A stretch of 64,000 bases of DNA from Williamsia deligens (GCF_024171765.1 NZ_JAMTCI010000003.1:1-64000), one strand, 5' to 3'. Counted from the first letter of the stretch, positions 14,618 through 23,228 are shown. The notes: generated by a model not told the origin, from the sequence alone. Program-made: numbers and translations.

Positions 14618-16483
14618 GTGAGTTCGATTCCCAGTTTTGCCGACACGACGTTCACCGATCCGTCGCGGATCCGGAACTTCTGCATCATCGCCCACATCGA
14701 CCACGGGAAGTCCACCCTGGCCGACCGGATGCTGCAGCTCACCGGCGTCGTCGAGGAACGGGCCATGCGGGCGCAGTACCTCGACCGCATGGACATCGAA
14801 CGTGAGCGCGGCATCACCATCAAGGCGCAGAACGTGCGGCTGCCGTGGGAGGTCACCGAGGACGGCGTGACCACGGAGTACGTGATGCACCTGATCGACA
14901 CCCCCGGCCACGTCGACTTCACCTACGAGGTGTCGCGTGCGCTCGAGGCCTGCGAGGGCGCGGTGCTGCTCGTCGACGCGGCACAGGGCATCGAGGCCCA
15001 GACGCTGGCGAACCTGTACCTCGCGATGGACAAGGACCTCACGATCATCCCGGTCCTCAACAAGATCGACCTCCCCGCCGCCGACCCCGATCGCTATGCC
15101 GCGGAGATCGCGCACATCGTCGGGTGCGAGCCCGACGACATCCTGCGCGTGTCCGGCAAGACCGGTGCCGGGGTGCGCGAACTGCTCGACGAGGTGGTGC
15201 GCCTGATCCCGGCGCCCGTCGGGGACGACGCGGCGCCGGCGCGCGCGATGATCTTCGACTCGGTCTACGACACCTACCGCGGCGTGGTCACCTACGTCCG
15301 CGTCGTCGACGGCCGCCTCGAACCCCGCGTGAAGGTCGAGATGATGTCGACCGGCAGCACGCACGAGTGTCTCGAGGTGGGCATCGTCTCGCCCGAGCCG
15401 AAACCGACGAAGGGTCTCGGCGTCGGCGAGGTCGGGTACCTGATCACCGGCGTCAAGGACGTGCGGCAGTCGAAGGTCGGCGACACCGTCACGACCGCAC
15501 GCAACGGGGCGACCGAGGCGCTGACCGGCTACCGCGAGCCCCGCCCGATGGTCTACTCCGGCCTCTACCCGGTCGACGGCTCGGACTACCCCGACCTGCG
15601 CGACGCGTTGGAGAAGTTGCAGCTCAACGACGCCGCCCTGACCTGGGAGCCGGAGACCTCCGTCGCACTGGGATTCGGGTTCCGCTGCGGCTTCCTGGGT
15701 CTGCTGCACATGGAGATCACGCGCGAACGGCTCGAGCGGGAGTTCGGCCTCGACCTCATCTCGACCGCACCGAACGTCGTGTACCGACTCGTCGGCGAGG
15801 ACGGGACCGACATGACGGTCACCAACCCGTCGGACTGGCCGGACGGCAAGGCGCAGGCCATCTTCGAACCGATCGTCAAGACGACGGTCATCGCCCCGAG
15901 CGAGTTCGTCGGCACGATCATGGAGCTGTGTCAGTCCCGCCGTGGGGAACTCGGCGGCATGGACTACCTCTCGGAGACGCGCGTCGAACTGCGCTACACG
16001 ATGCCGATGGCGGAGATCATCTTCGACTTCTTCGACGCCCTCAAATCCAGGACGCGCGGCTACGCCAGCCTCGACTACGAGGAGGCGGGCGAACAGGAGT
16101 CGGCGCTGGTGAAGGTCGACATCCTGCTCCAGGGCGAGGCCGTCGACGCGTTCAGCGCGATCGTGCACAAGGATTCCGCGTTCGCCTACGGCAACAAGAT
16201 GACGCTGAAGCTCAAGGAGCTCATCCCACGCCAACAGTTCGAGGTGCCCATCCAGGCGGCCGTCGGTTCGAAGATCATCGCGCGCGAGAACATCCGCGCG
16301 ATCCGCAAGGACGTCCTGGCCAAGTGCTACGGCGGTGACATCAGCCGCAAGCGCAAGCTGCTCGAGAAGCAGAAGGAGGGCAAGAAGCGGATGAAGACCA
16401 TCGGCCGGGTCGAGGTGCCGCAGGAGGCGTTCGTCGCCGCCCTGTCCGCCGACGCCCCCGGTGACAAGGCGAAGGGGAAGTAG
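14618..16483 (+). CDS. lepA: Elongation factor 4 (back-translocase LepA)
   Basis: This is 621 residues. The GTPase domain shows [14 protein letters not shown] (G1), [13 protein letters not shown] (G2), [12 protein letters not shown] (G3) and NKIDLP (G4). The LepA-specific C-terminal domain ends in [20 protein letters not shown]. Full length for the family. LepA is a ribosomal GTPase acting in initiation/back-translocation. GTG 14618 is chosen as the start giving [14 protein letters not shown], close to the mycobacterial N-terminus; the ribosome binding site is unclear because GAGGAG abuts the GTG. It is followed after 4 bp by the M3 peptidase gene. Confidence 0.97.
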   Translation: MSSIPSFADTTFTDPSRIRNFCIIAHIDHGKSTLADRMLQLTGVVEERAMRAQYLDRMDIERERGITIKAQNVRLPWEVTEDGVTTEYVMHLIDTPGHVDFTYEVSRALEACEGAVLLVDAAQGIEAQTLANLYLAMDKDLTIIPVLNKIDLPAADPDRYAAEIAHIVGCEPDDILRVSGKTGAGVRELLDEVVRLIPAPVGDDAAPARAMIFDSVYDTYRGVVTYVRVVDGRLEPRVKVEMMSTGSTHECLEVGIVSPEPKPTKGLGVGEVGYLITGVKDVRQSKVGDTVTTARNGATEALTGYREPRPMVYSGLYPVDGSDYPDLRDALEKLQLNDAALTWEPETSVALGFGFRCGFLGLLHMEITRERLEREFGLDLISTAPNVVYRLVGEDGTDMTVTNPSDWPDGKAQAIFEPIVKTTVIAPSEFVGTIMELCQSRRGELGGMDYLSETRVELRYTMPMAEIIFDFFDALKSRTRGYASLDYEEAGEQESALVKVDILLQGEAVDAFSAIVHKDSAFAYGNKMTLKLKELIPRQQFEVPIQAAVGSKIIARENIRAIRKDVLAKCYGGDISRKRKLLEKQKEGKKRMKTIGRVEVPQEAFVAALSADAPGDKAKGK

Positions 16484-16487
16484 GCCC

Positions 16488-18536
16488 GTGGCGACGAATC
16501 CTGTTCTCGCGCACAGCTCCCTGCCGCACGGTCTGCCCGACTTCGCCTCCATCGCCGACGACGACTTCGTCCCCGCGTTCGAGCAGGCGATGGCGACCCA
16601 CCTCCGCGAGGTCGACGTCATCGCCGCCGACCAGTCGCCGGTGACCTTCGCCGGCGTCGTCGAGGCGCTCGAACGATCCGGACAGGACCTGGCCCGCGCG
16701 GCCGGGATCTTCTTCAACCTCGTCGGCGCGGACAGCACCCCCGAGCGCAACCGCATCGCGACCGACCTCGCGCCGCGCCTGTCGGAGCACGCGAGCACCA
16801 TCGCGCTCGATCCGCGACTGTTCGCGAAGATCGCCGACCTGCACGACCGTCGCGCCGAGCTCGACCTCGACGAGGCATCACTGCGCCTGCTGGAGAAGCG
16901 TTTCCGTGAGTCCGTCCGGTCCGGCGCGGGCCTCGACGACGACGGTCAACGGCAGATGCGGGAGATCTCGTCGCGTCTGTCGGTGCTGACGACCATGTTC
17001 TCCCAGCACGTCCTCGACGAGAGCAACGCCGCTGCCGTGCACGTCACCGACGCCGCATCCCTCGACGGGTTGTCGGCATCCGCTGTCGCGGCCGCACGCG
17101 ATGCGGCCCGCGACGCCGGACGCGACGACGGGTACCTCATCACCCTGGAGCTCCCGACGAGCCAGTCGGTGCTGACCTCTCTCACCGACCCCGACACGCG
17201 CGCAACGGTTTTCGCCGCGTCGACGTCGCGCGGAACACGGGGCGGCGACTTCGACACCCGCGACATCGTCACCGAGATCGTCGGCCTGCGTGCACGCCGT
17301 GCGCGCCTCCTCGGCTACCGCGACCACGCCGAGTACGAGATCGCCGAGCAGACGGCCCCGGACGCCGAGGCGGTCGAGACGGTGCTGCGCGACCTCGTCA
17401 GCGCGGCGATGCGTGCCGGAGGACGCGAGCTGACCCGCCTGCGCGCTCTCGCCGGCGAGGAGATCGGGGCGGCGGACCTGACGTACTGGTTGGCGCAGGA
17501 CCGTCGCGCGACCTCCGCTGTCTCCCTGGACGACTTCACCGACTACTGCGACCTCGAGACTGTGCTGCGGGACGGGGTGTTCCATGCCGCGGGGCAGCTC
17601 TACGGTCTCCGATTCGTCCCGCGCGCAGATCTCGCCGGGTACCACCCCGACGTCCGTGTGTGGGAGGTGTTCGACGACGGTGGCGTGTCGGTCGGGCTGT
17701 ACCTCGGCGACTACTACGCCCGTCGCAGCAAACGTGGTGGCGCATGGATGAACAACGTCGTCGACCAGTCGCAGCTGCTCGGAGCGCAGCCGGTCGTGGT
17801 CAACGTCTGCAACTTCACCAAGCCGCAGGCGGGTGAGCCCTGCCTGCTCGATTTCGACCAGCTCACCACGCTGTTCCACGAGTTCGGCCATGCCCTGCAC
17901 GGACTCCTGTCGACGGTGCGGTACCCGTCCCAGTCGGGGACGTCGGTGCCGCGTGACTTCGTGGAGTTCCCCTCACAGGTCAACGAGATGTGGGCACTGC
18001 ACCCGTCGGTGCTGGGTAACTATGCCCGCCACCACGTCACCGGGGCGCCGATGCCCGCCGACCTCGCCGACGCCGCGCGCGCGGCCACGGCCACCGAGAG
18101 CGCCCACAGCACCATCGAATACCTGGCCGCGGCGGTCCTCGACCTCGCCTGGCACCGGGTGACCGTCGAGGACGCCGCATCCGGCGTCATCGACGACGTG
18201 GAGGCGTTCGAGCAACGGGCTCTCGCGCAGGCCGGTGTCGGGAGCGACCTCATCCCGCCGCGCTACCGCACCGGGTACTTCAACCACATCTTCGGTGGCG
18301 GGTACGCGGCCGGCTACTACTCCTACATCTGGTCGGAGATCCTCGACGCGGAGACCGAGCTGTGGTTCACCGAGCGTGGCGGGCTCAGTCGCGCGGCGGG
18401 ACGGGAATTCGCCGACACGACCCTGTCGCGGGGGGACAGCGTCGACCCGATCGCTGCCCACCAGAGGTTGCTGGGGCGCCCGGCTCGTATCGAACCGCTG
18501 CTCGCGCGCCGCGGTCTGGCCGCAGCGGCGTCGTGA
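16488..18536 (+). CDS. M3-family zinc metallopeptidase (Dcp/oligopeptidase-like)
   Basis: This is 682 residues from GTG 16488, with GGGGA upstream inside the lepA end. Thimet-oligopeptidase architecture: a helical N-terminal half, then the active site FHEFGHALHGLLS (HEXXH) at about 465, with the second-helix Glu in FVEFPSQVNEMW about 25 residues later, and the RYRTGYFNHIFGGGYAAGYYSY substrate-binding loop. Cytosolic: no signal peptide. It probably degrades short peptides. It overlaps the cation efflux gene as GTGA. Peptidyl-dipeptidase Dcp and oligopeptidase A cannot be told apart here. Confidence 0.92.
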   Translation: MATNPVLAHSSLPHGLPDFASIADDDFVPAFEQAMATHLREVDVIAADQSPVTFAGVVEALERSGQDLARAAGIFFNLVGADSTPERNRIATDLAPRLSEHASTIALDPRLFAKIADLHDRRAELDLDEASLRLLEKRFRESVRSGAGLDDDGQRQMREISSRLSVLTTMFSQHVLDESNAAAVHVTDAASLDGLSASAVAAARDAARDAGRDDGYLITLELPTSQSVLTSLTDPDTRATVFAASTSRGTRGGDFDTRDIVTEIVGLRARRARLLGYRDHAEYEIAEQTAPDAEAVETVLRDLVSAAMRAGGRELTRLRALAGEEIGAADLTYWLAQDRRATSAVSLDDFTDYCDLETVLRDGVFHAAGQLYGLRFVPRADLAGYHPDVRVWEVFDDGGVSVGLYLGDYYARRSKRGGAWMNNVVDQSQLLGAQPVVVNVCNFTKPQAGEPCLLDFDQLTTLFHEFGHALHGLLSTVRYPSQSGTSVPRDFVEFPSQVNEMWALHPSVLGNYARHHVTGAPMPADLADAARAATATESAHSTIEYLAAAVLDLAWHRVTVEDAASGVIDDVEAFEQRALAQAGVGSDLIPPRYRTGYFNHIFGGGYAAGYYSYIWSEILDAETELWFTERGGLSRAAGREFADTTLSRGDSVDPIAAHQRLLGRPARIEPLLARRGLAAAAS

Positions 18537-19462
18537 CCGCCGACGACCAGACCGTCGCCGCGCCGGGTGTGCGCGCGGACCTCACGCGGTACGCGGTGCT
18601 CAGCATCGTCGCGTCGATCGTCGTCATCGCGCTGAAGATCGTCGCCTGGCGGGTGTCGGGATCGGTGGGCCTGCTGTCCGACGCGGCGGAGTCGATGGTG
18701 AACGTGGTCGCCGCGGTGGGTGCGTTCATCGCGCTGCGGGTGGCGTCGCGTCCCGCCGACGCCGACCACAACTTCGGACACACGAAGGCCGAGTACTTCT
18801 CGGCGGTGTTCGAGGGCGCCATGATCGTGGTGGCCTCCGCGCTGATCATCGTGGCGGCGGTGGACCGGTTGCTCCACCCGAGCGGACTCGAGTCCGTGGG
18901 ACTCGGCCTGGGGATCTCGGTGGCCGCCACCGTCATCAACGCTCTCGTGGGTGCGCTGCTCGTGCGCGTCGGGCGCGCGCACCGGTCGTTGACGCTCGAG
19001 GCCGACGGCAAACACCTGCTGACCGACGTGTGGACCACGGGCGGTGTGATCGTCGGGGTCGTCCTCGTCGCGGTGACCGGATGGCTGCCGCTCGACCCGC
19101 TCGTCGCCATCGCTGTCGCCGTGAACATCCTCGTCGTGGGTGGTCGCCTGGTGTGGCGATCGGGTGCGGGGCTGATGGACACGGCGCTCCCCGACGACGA
19201 CCGCGCGGCGCTGGACGCCGTGCTCGACCGCTACCGCGCGGACCACGTCGACTTCCACGACGTCCGGACCCGTGAGGCCGGCCACGAGCGATTCCTGCAG
19301 CTGCACATGCTCGTTCCCGGCGAGTGGTCGGTCCAGCGTGGGCACGACCTCGTCGAGAAGGTCGAGCGCGACCTCGTCGGGACGCTCGACCACCTGCACG
19401 TCACCATCCACCTCGAACCCATCGGTGACCCCCGGGCCTACGAGCCCTGGCGCCTCGACTGA
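18533..19462 (+). CDS. Cation diffusion facilitator (CDF) efflux protein
   Basis: This is 309 residues from GTG 18533 (GTGA overlap). It has six hydrophobic spans, from AVLSIVASIVVIALKIVAW to PLVAIAVAVNILVVGGRLVW. Metal-site residues are in SDAAESMVN (TM2) and HLLTDVWTTGG (TM5, HxxxD), as in CDF proteins exporting Zn2+/Fe2+/Mn2+ by proton antiport. The C-terminal cytoplasmic domain has HDVRTREAGHERFLQLHMLV, the usual ferredoxin-like fold with His. Which metal is moved cannot be read. The stop lies 10 bp before the left repeat array of the nuclease cassette. Confidence 0.9.
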   Translation: MTADDQTVAAPGVRADLTRYAVLSIVASIVVIALKIVAWRVSGSVGLLSDAAESMVNVVAAVGAFIALRVASRPADADHNFGHTKAEYFSAVFEGAMIVVASALIIVAAVDRLLHPSGLESVGLGLGISVAATVINALVGALLVRVGRAHRSLTLEADGKHLLTDVWTTGGVIVGVVLVAVTGWLPLDPLVAIAVAVNILVVGGRLVWRSGAGLMDTALPDDDRAALDAVLDRYRADHVDFHDVRTREAGHERFLQLHMLVPGEWSVQRGHDLVEKVERDLVGTLDHLHVTIHLEPIGDPRAYEPWRLD

Positions 19463-19471
19463 CCCCGCGCC

Positions 19472-19518
19472 CCACCCGTCTGTTGGGCGCCAGGAACCGC
19501 CTGTTGGGCGGCCGGAGC
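19472..19518 (+). repeat. Left inverted-repeat array (two 21-bp units)
   Basis: Reading inward, the array begins CCACCCGTCTGTTGGGC and ends CTGTTGGGCGGCCGG, two copies of a unit close to GTCTGTTGGGCRSCAGGAACC. Positions 19478-19509 match the complement of 20482-20513 at 29 of 32 bases. The outer and inner ends also correspond to those of the right array. Confidence 0.85.
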
Positions 19519-19569
19519 GGATCTGGCGTGCAGGTGGAACCGTCCGGCTGTCACGTGCGTCCGATCGAT

Positions 19570-20451
19570 ATGGGCTACGCCGAGCTGTCACACACCGAGC
19601 ACCCCGACCACCTCACGACGACGGGCCGGGCTGATCGCACCGCGCGCCGTGACATGGTCCGACTGCACCGCGGTGTGTTCGCCGACCCCCGGGTCGCCCT
19701 GACCCACACCGATCGGATCCGCGCCGGACACCTCAGCGCGGGACCGGGATCGGTCGTCGCGGGGTTGAGTGCGCAGTTCCTGCACGGTGTCGCGTATCCG
19801 GTTCTCGACGGCGACGTGGAGATCATCCGCGATCTCCGTGGTCAGGGGCGGCGGCGTCCCGGCGTCCGCATCATGCGGACGGATCAGCTCGGTCCCGGCG
19901 ACATCGTCGACAGGGCGGGGATGCCTGTGACGAGCCCGGTGCGCACCGCCTTCGACCTCGGCCGCCGTCGGCCTGATCTCCTCGCTCTCGGCCATCTCGA
20001 CGACATGGCGCGGACCGTTCCGCTCGACATCAGTGCGCTGTGGGCCTACACCCGCGACCACACCCACACCGCCGGTGTCCGTCAGCTGCGCGAACTGGTG
20101 GGCTTGATCGATCCCGCCGCCGAATCCCCCGGCGAGAGCTGGACACGTCTCATCATGCACCGACGCGGACTGCCGCGACCGGACAGTCAGATCGAGGTGT
20201 TCGACGAGTGCGGTGCACTGATCGGGCGCTTCGACCTGGGCTATCGGCGCTACAAGATCGGCGTCGACTACGACGGTGTCGAGTTCCACTCGAGCGACGA
20301 GCAGAGGGCGCACGATGCTCGGCGGGACAACGGTCTCCGCCGGCGCGGCTGGATCCCGCTGCGCACGACCGCCGCGGCGTTGTCCGACAACCCGTCCGCG
20401 GAGATGGCGAAGATCGAGAGCGCTCTGGCCCTCCGCGGACACCGCATGTGA
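19570..20451 (+). CDS. AbiEi-like HTH plus DUF559/Vsr-like nuclease-fold protein
   Basis: This is 293 residues from ATG 19570; the frame is open back to a TTG at 19483 inside the left repeats, and GTG 19558 is another option. The N-terminal part (RTARRDMVRLHRGVFADPRV, GSVVAGLSAQFLHGV) resembles the winged-helix domain of AbiEi-type proteins. The C-terminal 90 residues (ESWTRLIMHRRGLPRPDSQI, LIGRFDLGYRRYKIGVDYDG, HDARRDNGLRRRGWIPLR) show the E...R / D-x-Y / (E/D)YDG / R-x-x-x-L-x-x-x-GW order of DUF559/Vsr-like PD-(D/E)XK nucleases. It is framed by inverted 21-bp repeat arrays. Function is unknown; a DNA nuclease recognising the repeats is a hypothesis. Confidence 0.7.
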   Translation: MGYAELSHTEHPDHLTTTGRADRTARRDMVRLHRGVFADPRVALTHTDRIRAGHLSAGPGSVVAGLSAQFLHGVAYPVLDGDVEIIRDLRGQGRRRPGVRIMRTDQLGPGDIVDRAGMPVTSPVRTAFDLGRRRPDLLALGHLDDMARTVPLDISALWAYTRDHTHTAGVRQLRELVGLIDPAAESPGESWTRLIMHRRGLPRPDSQIEVFDECGALIGRFDLGYRRYKIGVDYDGVEFHSSDEQRAHDARRDNGLRRRGWIPLRTTAAALSDNPSAEMAKIESALALRGHRM

Positions 20452-20452
20452 G

Positions 20453-20540
20453 TCCCGACCGCCCACCAGACGGTTCCTGCTGCCCAACAGACGGTTCCTG
20501 CTGCCCAACAGACGGTGCCCGCTGTCCACCAGATGGGTGG
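20453..20540 (-). repeat. Right inverted-repeat array (four 21-bp units)
   Basis: The repeats CCCACCAGACGGTTCCTGCTG (20462-20482), CCCAACAGACGGTTCCTGCTG (20483-20503) and CCCAACAGACGGTGCCCGCTG (20504-20524) are followed by a diverged unit ending GATGGGTGG at 20540, directly before the GH15 stop codon. They are in the opposite orientation to the left array. Read on the minus strand each unit encodes a heptad like LLGSRNR, although the array is outside any gene. Confidence 0.9.
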
Positions 20541-22607
20541 TCAGGTGTTGGCGGGGATGAACCCTCCACCGTGGGCGTGTGCCTCCTCGGCGCGGATCAC
20601 GTGCATGACGGCGTTGATCAGCGCCAGATGTGTGAACGCCTGCGGGAAGTTGCCGAGGTGGCGCCCGGTGCGGTGGTCGATCTCCTCCGCGTAGAGCTTC
20701 AACGGGCTGGAATAGCTCAGCAACCGTTCGCACAGGTGCTTGGCCCGCGTCAGCTCGCCGATCTCGACCAGCGCGGACACCAACCAGAACGAACAGATCG
20801 TGAACGTGCCCTCCTCGCCGGACAATCCGTCGTCGGTCTCCTCCACGCGGTAACGCAGCACGAGTCCGTTCTCGGTCAGCTCGTCGGCGATGGCGAGGAC
20901 CGTGTTGCGGACGCGCTCGTCCTCGGAGGGCAGGAAACGCAGCAGCGGCACCAGCAACAGTGACGCGTCGAGGGCATCGCTGCCGTATCGCTGGGTGAAC
21001 ACCCCACGCTCGTTGACGCCGTGGGCGAGGATGTCCTCCTTGATCTCGTCGGCCTTCTCCGCCCACGTCTTCGCGTACGACTTCTCACCGTGCATCGTGG
21101 CCAGGCGCGCGCCACGGTCGAGCGCGATCCAGCACATGACCTTCGACGAGGTGAAGTGCTGTGGCTCGCCACGCACCTCCCAGATGCCGCGATCGGGCTT
21201 GTGCCAGTGCTTGATCGCCTCCTCGACCTGCGCCTTCAGCACCGGCCACAGCGTCTCGGAGATGGTGTCGTTCGACTTGGTGTTGAGGTACACCGAGTCG
21301 AGCATGGTGCCCCAGATGTCGTGCTGTGACTGGTTGTACGCGCCGTTGCCGATGCGGACCGGCCGGGCACCGTCGTACCCGGAGAGATGGAGCAGTTCCT
21401 CCTCCTCGAGCTCGCGCTCACCGCCGACGCCGTACATCACCTGCAGCGGATGGTGTTCGCCGTTCGTCACCCCCGACACGTCGGCGATGAACGAGAAGAA
21501 GTCGTCGGCCTCGCGATCGAGACCGAGGGTGTAGAGACCCCAGAGGGCGAAGGTGGAGTCGCGGACCCAGGCATAGCGGTAGTCCCAGTTGCGTTCTCCG
21601 CCCGGGGTCTCCGGCAGCGACGTGGTCGCCGCGGCGAGGAGTGCCCCCGTGGGGGAGTAGGTGAGTCCCTTGAGTGTCAGCGCACTGCGCTGGAGGTGAC
21701 CGCGCCACGGGTGGTCGGGGAACGAGCCGATGTTGATCCACTGCCGCCACGACTCCGAGGTGGCCCACATCTTCTGCGCCGCCTCCTCCCAGTTCTGCGG
21801 GGCGGGCTGCGGCGACCAGCTCAGGGCGATGAACCGGTTGTCGCCCTCGGTGAGTCGGCTGCGAGCGCGCGCCTCGCGTCCCTCGAGGCCGAGCTTGAAG
21901 TTGGTTGTGAGTTTCAGCGTCGGCGCGGGATGCGTCGTCCCCGACGCGGTGGCGATCGCCTCGGAGTAGGCGGGCCCGGAGTACTCCCACGTCGTCGTCC
22001 CGCGGTGGTAGTCGAACGCCGGTTCGCAGCTCATCGCCACCTCGACGGTCCCGCTGACGCAGCGGACGGTACGCAGGAGGATGTGCTCGGCATCCCAGTC
22101 GGTGGGGGTGCGCTTGTGGGTCCGGGACCGTCGGTCGTTGTCGTGCCACGGCCCCATCACCAGCGCGTCGCGGACGATGATCCACCCCGTGTCCGTCTGC
22201 CACGTGGTCTCCACCATCAGACTGCCGGGGAGGTAGCGACGGTCCACGGGGACGTTCACACCGTAGGGAGCCAGCTTGAAGTGACCGGCGGACCGGTCGA
22301 GGACGGCACCGAAGACGCTCGGCGAGTCCGGGCGGGGGACACACAGCCACTCCACCGAGCCGTTGCGGGCGATGAGGCAGTTGGTCTCGCAGTCGGACAG
22401 GAAGGCGTAGTCGTCGATCGGCGGGAAGACGTTGCGGGTGGCCGTCGCCGGGGTGAACGAGTTGGCGTCGGCGAGGGTCCCGGTGCCGCCGTGCACGGCC
22501 GCGCTCTGCTCGACGACGCCCAGGGCGGGCGGCGCCGGGACCGGTGGACCCGACGGTGCGTCGACGGCGTGGTCGGGGATCTCGTGCGAACCCGGCGTGG
22601 AAGTCAT
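20541..22607 (-). CDS. Glycoside hydrolase family 15 protein, trehalase-type
   Basis: This is 688 residues from ATG 22607. It has an N-terminal beta-sandwich beginning PPIDDYAFLSDCETNCLIAR and a C-terminal (alpha/alpha)6 barrel. The catalytic region includes GGERNWDYRYAWVRDSTFAL, where WDYRYxWxRD is the GH15 signature, and the second acid probably lies in EEGTFTICSFWLVSAL. As I recall, the M. smegmatis/M. tuberculosis homologue (Rv2402 family) is an inverting trehalase. It would convert trehalose to glucose in the cytosol; no signal peptide is seen. Other GH15 activities (glucoamylase) remain possible. Confidence 0.88.
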   Translation of the reverse strand: MTSTPGSHEIPDHAVDAPSGPPVPAPPALGVVEQSAAVHGGTGTLADANSFTPATATRNVFPPIDDYAFLSDCETNCLIARNGSVEWLCVPRPDSPSVFGAVLDRSAGHFKLAPYGVNVPVDRRYLPGSLMVETTWQTDTGWIIVRDALVMGPWHDNDRRSRTHKRTPTDWDAEHILLRTVRCVSGTVEVAMSCEPAFDYHRGTTTWEYSGPAYSEAIATASGTTHPAPTLKLTTNFKLGLEGREARARSRLTEGDNRFIALSWSPQPAPQNWEEAAQKMWATSESWRQWINIGSFPDHPWRGHLQRSALTLKGLTYSPTGALLAAATTSLPETPGGERNWDYRYAWVRDSTFALWGLYTLGLDREADDFFSFIADVSGVTNGEHHPLQVMYGVGGERELEEEELLHLSGYDGARPVRIGNGAYNQSQHDIWGTMLDSVYLNTKSNDTISETLWPVLKAQVEEAIKHWHKPDRGIWEVRGEPQHFTSSKVMCWIALDRGARLATMHGEKSYAKTWAEKADEIKEDILAHGVNERGVFTQRYGSDALDASLLLVPLLRFLPSEDERVRNTVLAIADELTENGLVLRYRVEETDDGLSGEEGTFTICSFWLVSALVEIGELTRAKHLCERLLSYSSPLKLYAEEIDHRTGRHLGNFPQAFTHLALINAVMHVIRAEEAHAHGGGFIPANT

Positions 22608-22711
22608 CGGACCATCATCGCGAGCCGACGGTGTGTTCGCACGCGAACACACCGACACCTCTGCGGGTCGGCGAGTCGGGTTGCGCTCAGGATGATTTAA
22701 AGTCCGCGCGC

Positions 22712-22717
22712 TAGGGT
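22712..22717 (+). promoter_or_regulatory. -10 element of a leaderless small-protein gene
   Basis: TAGGGT fits the actinobacterial TANNNT -10 and ends 6 nt before the GTG at 22724. No Shine-Dalgarno sequence is present, so transcription probably starts at the GTG. Confidence 0.5.
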
Positions 22718-22723
22718 GACCGG

Positions 22724-22924
22724 GTGAACGGCATCCGGACCTGGTGGGACGGCGTGGAGGCGTGGCTGACCGGCCTCTCGTTCCTCCCGCAGCTGCTGGT
22801 GAGCCTGGCGGTGCTCGTCCCCGCGGCGGTCATCGTGGCGGTGGCGCTCAACGCGCTGGTCAGCGTCGTCCTGGATGTCGCGTTCGGTCGCCGCCCTGTC
22901 GCCGACGACTCCGGGGAGGGCTGA
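22724..22924 (+). CDS. Small single-pass membrane protein
   Basis: This is 66 residues from GTG 22724 (NGIRTWWDGVEAWLTGLSFL). An amphipathic Trp-rich start is followed by a 30-residue hydrophobic span (LLVSLAVLVPAAVIVAVALN) and a polar end. A gene of this size and place exists in mycobacteria (Rv2401A, from memory). It is divergent from the trehalase-like gene, and a second tiny membrane protein follows after 1 bp. The function is unknown. Confidence 0.7.
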   Translation: MNGIRTWWDGVEAWLTGLSFLPQLLVSLAVLVPAAVIVAVALNALVSVVLDVAFGRRPVADDSGEG

Positions 22925-22925
22925 C

Positions 22926-23003
22926 ATGGTCCGATCCCGTGTGACCATCGCGCTGATCGCACTCATCGCGCTGGTCGTCATCGCCTGGCTGATCACGCTG
23001 TGA
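22926..23003 (+). CDS. 25-residue membrane peptide
   Basis: ATG 22926 to TGA 23001-23003 encodes MVRSRVTIALIALIALVVIA plus five more residues: a basic N-terminus and a single hydrophobic helix. It starts 1 bp after the preceding gene's stop, so it is probably co-translated. It looks like a transmembrane micropeptide that could modulate a membrane complex. No family is recognised. Confidence 0.55.
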   Translation: MVRSRVTIALIALIALVVIAWLITL

Positions 23004-23053
23004 CGCAGGTCAGGGCGGTCTCGCGCGCGTCGTGGACGCGCCGCGAGGGCTGA

Positions 23054-23059
23054 TAATCT
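23054..23059 (+). promoter_or_regulatory. -10 element of the sulfate-uptake operon
   Basis: TAATCT lies 7 nt before the GTG of the cysteine-containing leader ORF, giving a leaderless transcript starting at that GTG. No clear -35 hexamer is seen. Confidence 0.6.
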
Positions 23060-23066
23060 CCGCGCT

Positions 23067-23156
23067 GTGACCGATCCGGTGTGGCAGCGCAGTCCGCTCG
23101 CCCTCGCGCTGTTCGCGGTGGAGTACCGCTGCGTCACGGACGCACTCTGTCGCTGA
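23067..23156 (+). CDS. Cysteine-containing leader peptide (Ms4533A-like)
   Basis: This is 29 residues from a GTG. The end AVEYRCVTDALCR carries two Cys codons within the last eight positions before the stop. It lies between the promoter and subI, at the place where mycobacteria have a leaderless Cys-rich short ORF whose translation controls the downstream sulfur genes in response to cysteine (Canestrari and colleagues' attenuator model, from memory). The ORF, its Cys codons and its leaderless context are seen; attenuation is inferred. It is too short to have another obvious role. Confidence 0.8.
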   Translation: MTDPVWQRSPLALALFAVEYRCVTDALCR

Positions 23157-23168
23157 CCGTCGTCGTCC

Positions 23169-23202
23169 GCACGTCGATCCCCACGGGGCGTGCGCGTCCC
23201 CG
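23169..23202 (+). promoter_or_regulatory. Alternative hairpins between leader ORF and subI
   Basis: GCACG (23169-23173) can pair with CGTGC (23189-23193), enclosing CCCC/GGGG. CGGGG (23184-23188) can pair instead with CCCCG (23198-23202). The two share bases, so they exclude each other. The region begins 12 nt after the leader stop and ends before the subI ribosome binding site (GAGAGG). It could couple ribosome position on the Cys codons to subI translation. Confidence 0.4.
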
Positions 23203-23228
23203 CCGGTGCCGTCCCCGAGAGGTCCTCC

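Noticed and set aside
13553-16801. Minus-strand open frame of 1082 codons opposite lepA and the M3 peptidase
   Set aside because: It is a GC-rich shadow: composition is Arg/Asp/Val/His-rich without domain pattern, and the plus strand carries clear lepA and peptidase motifs.
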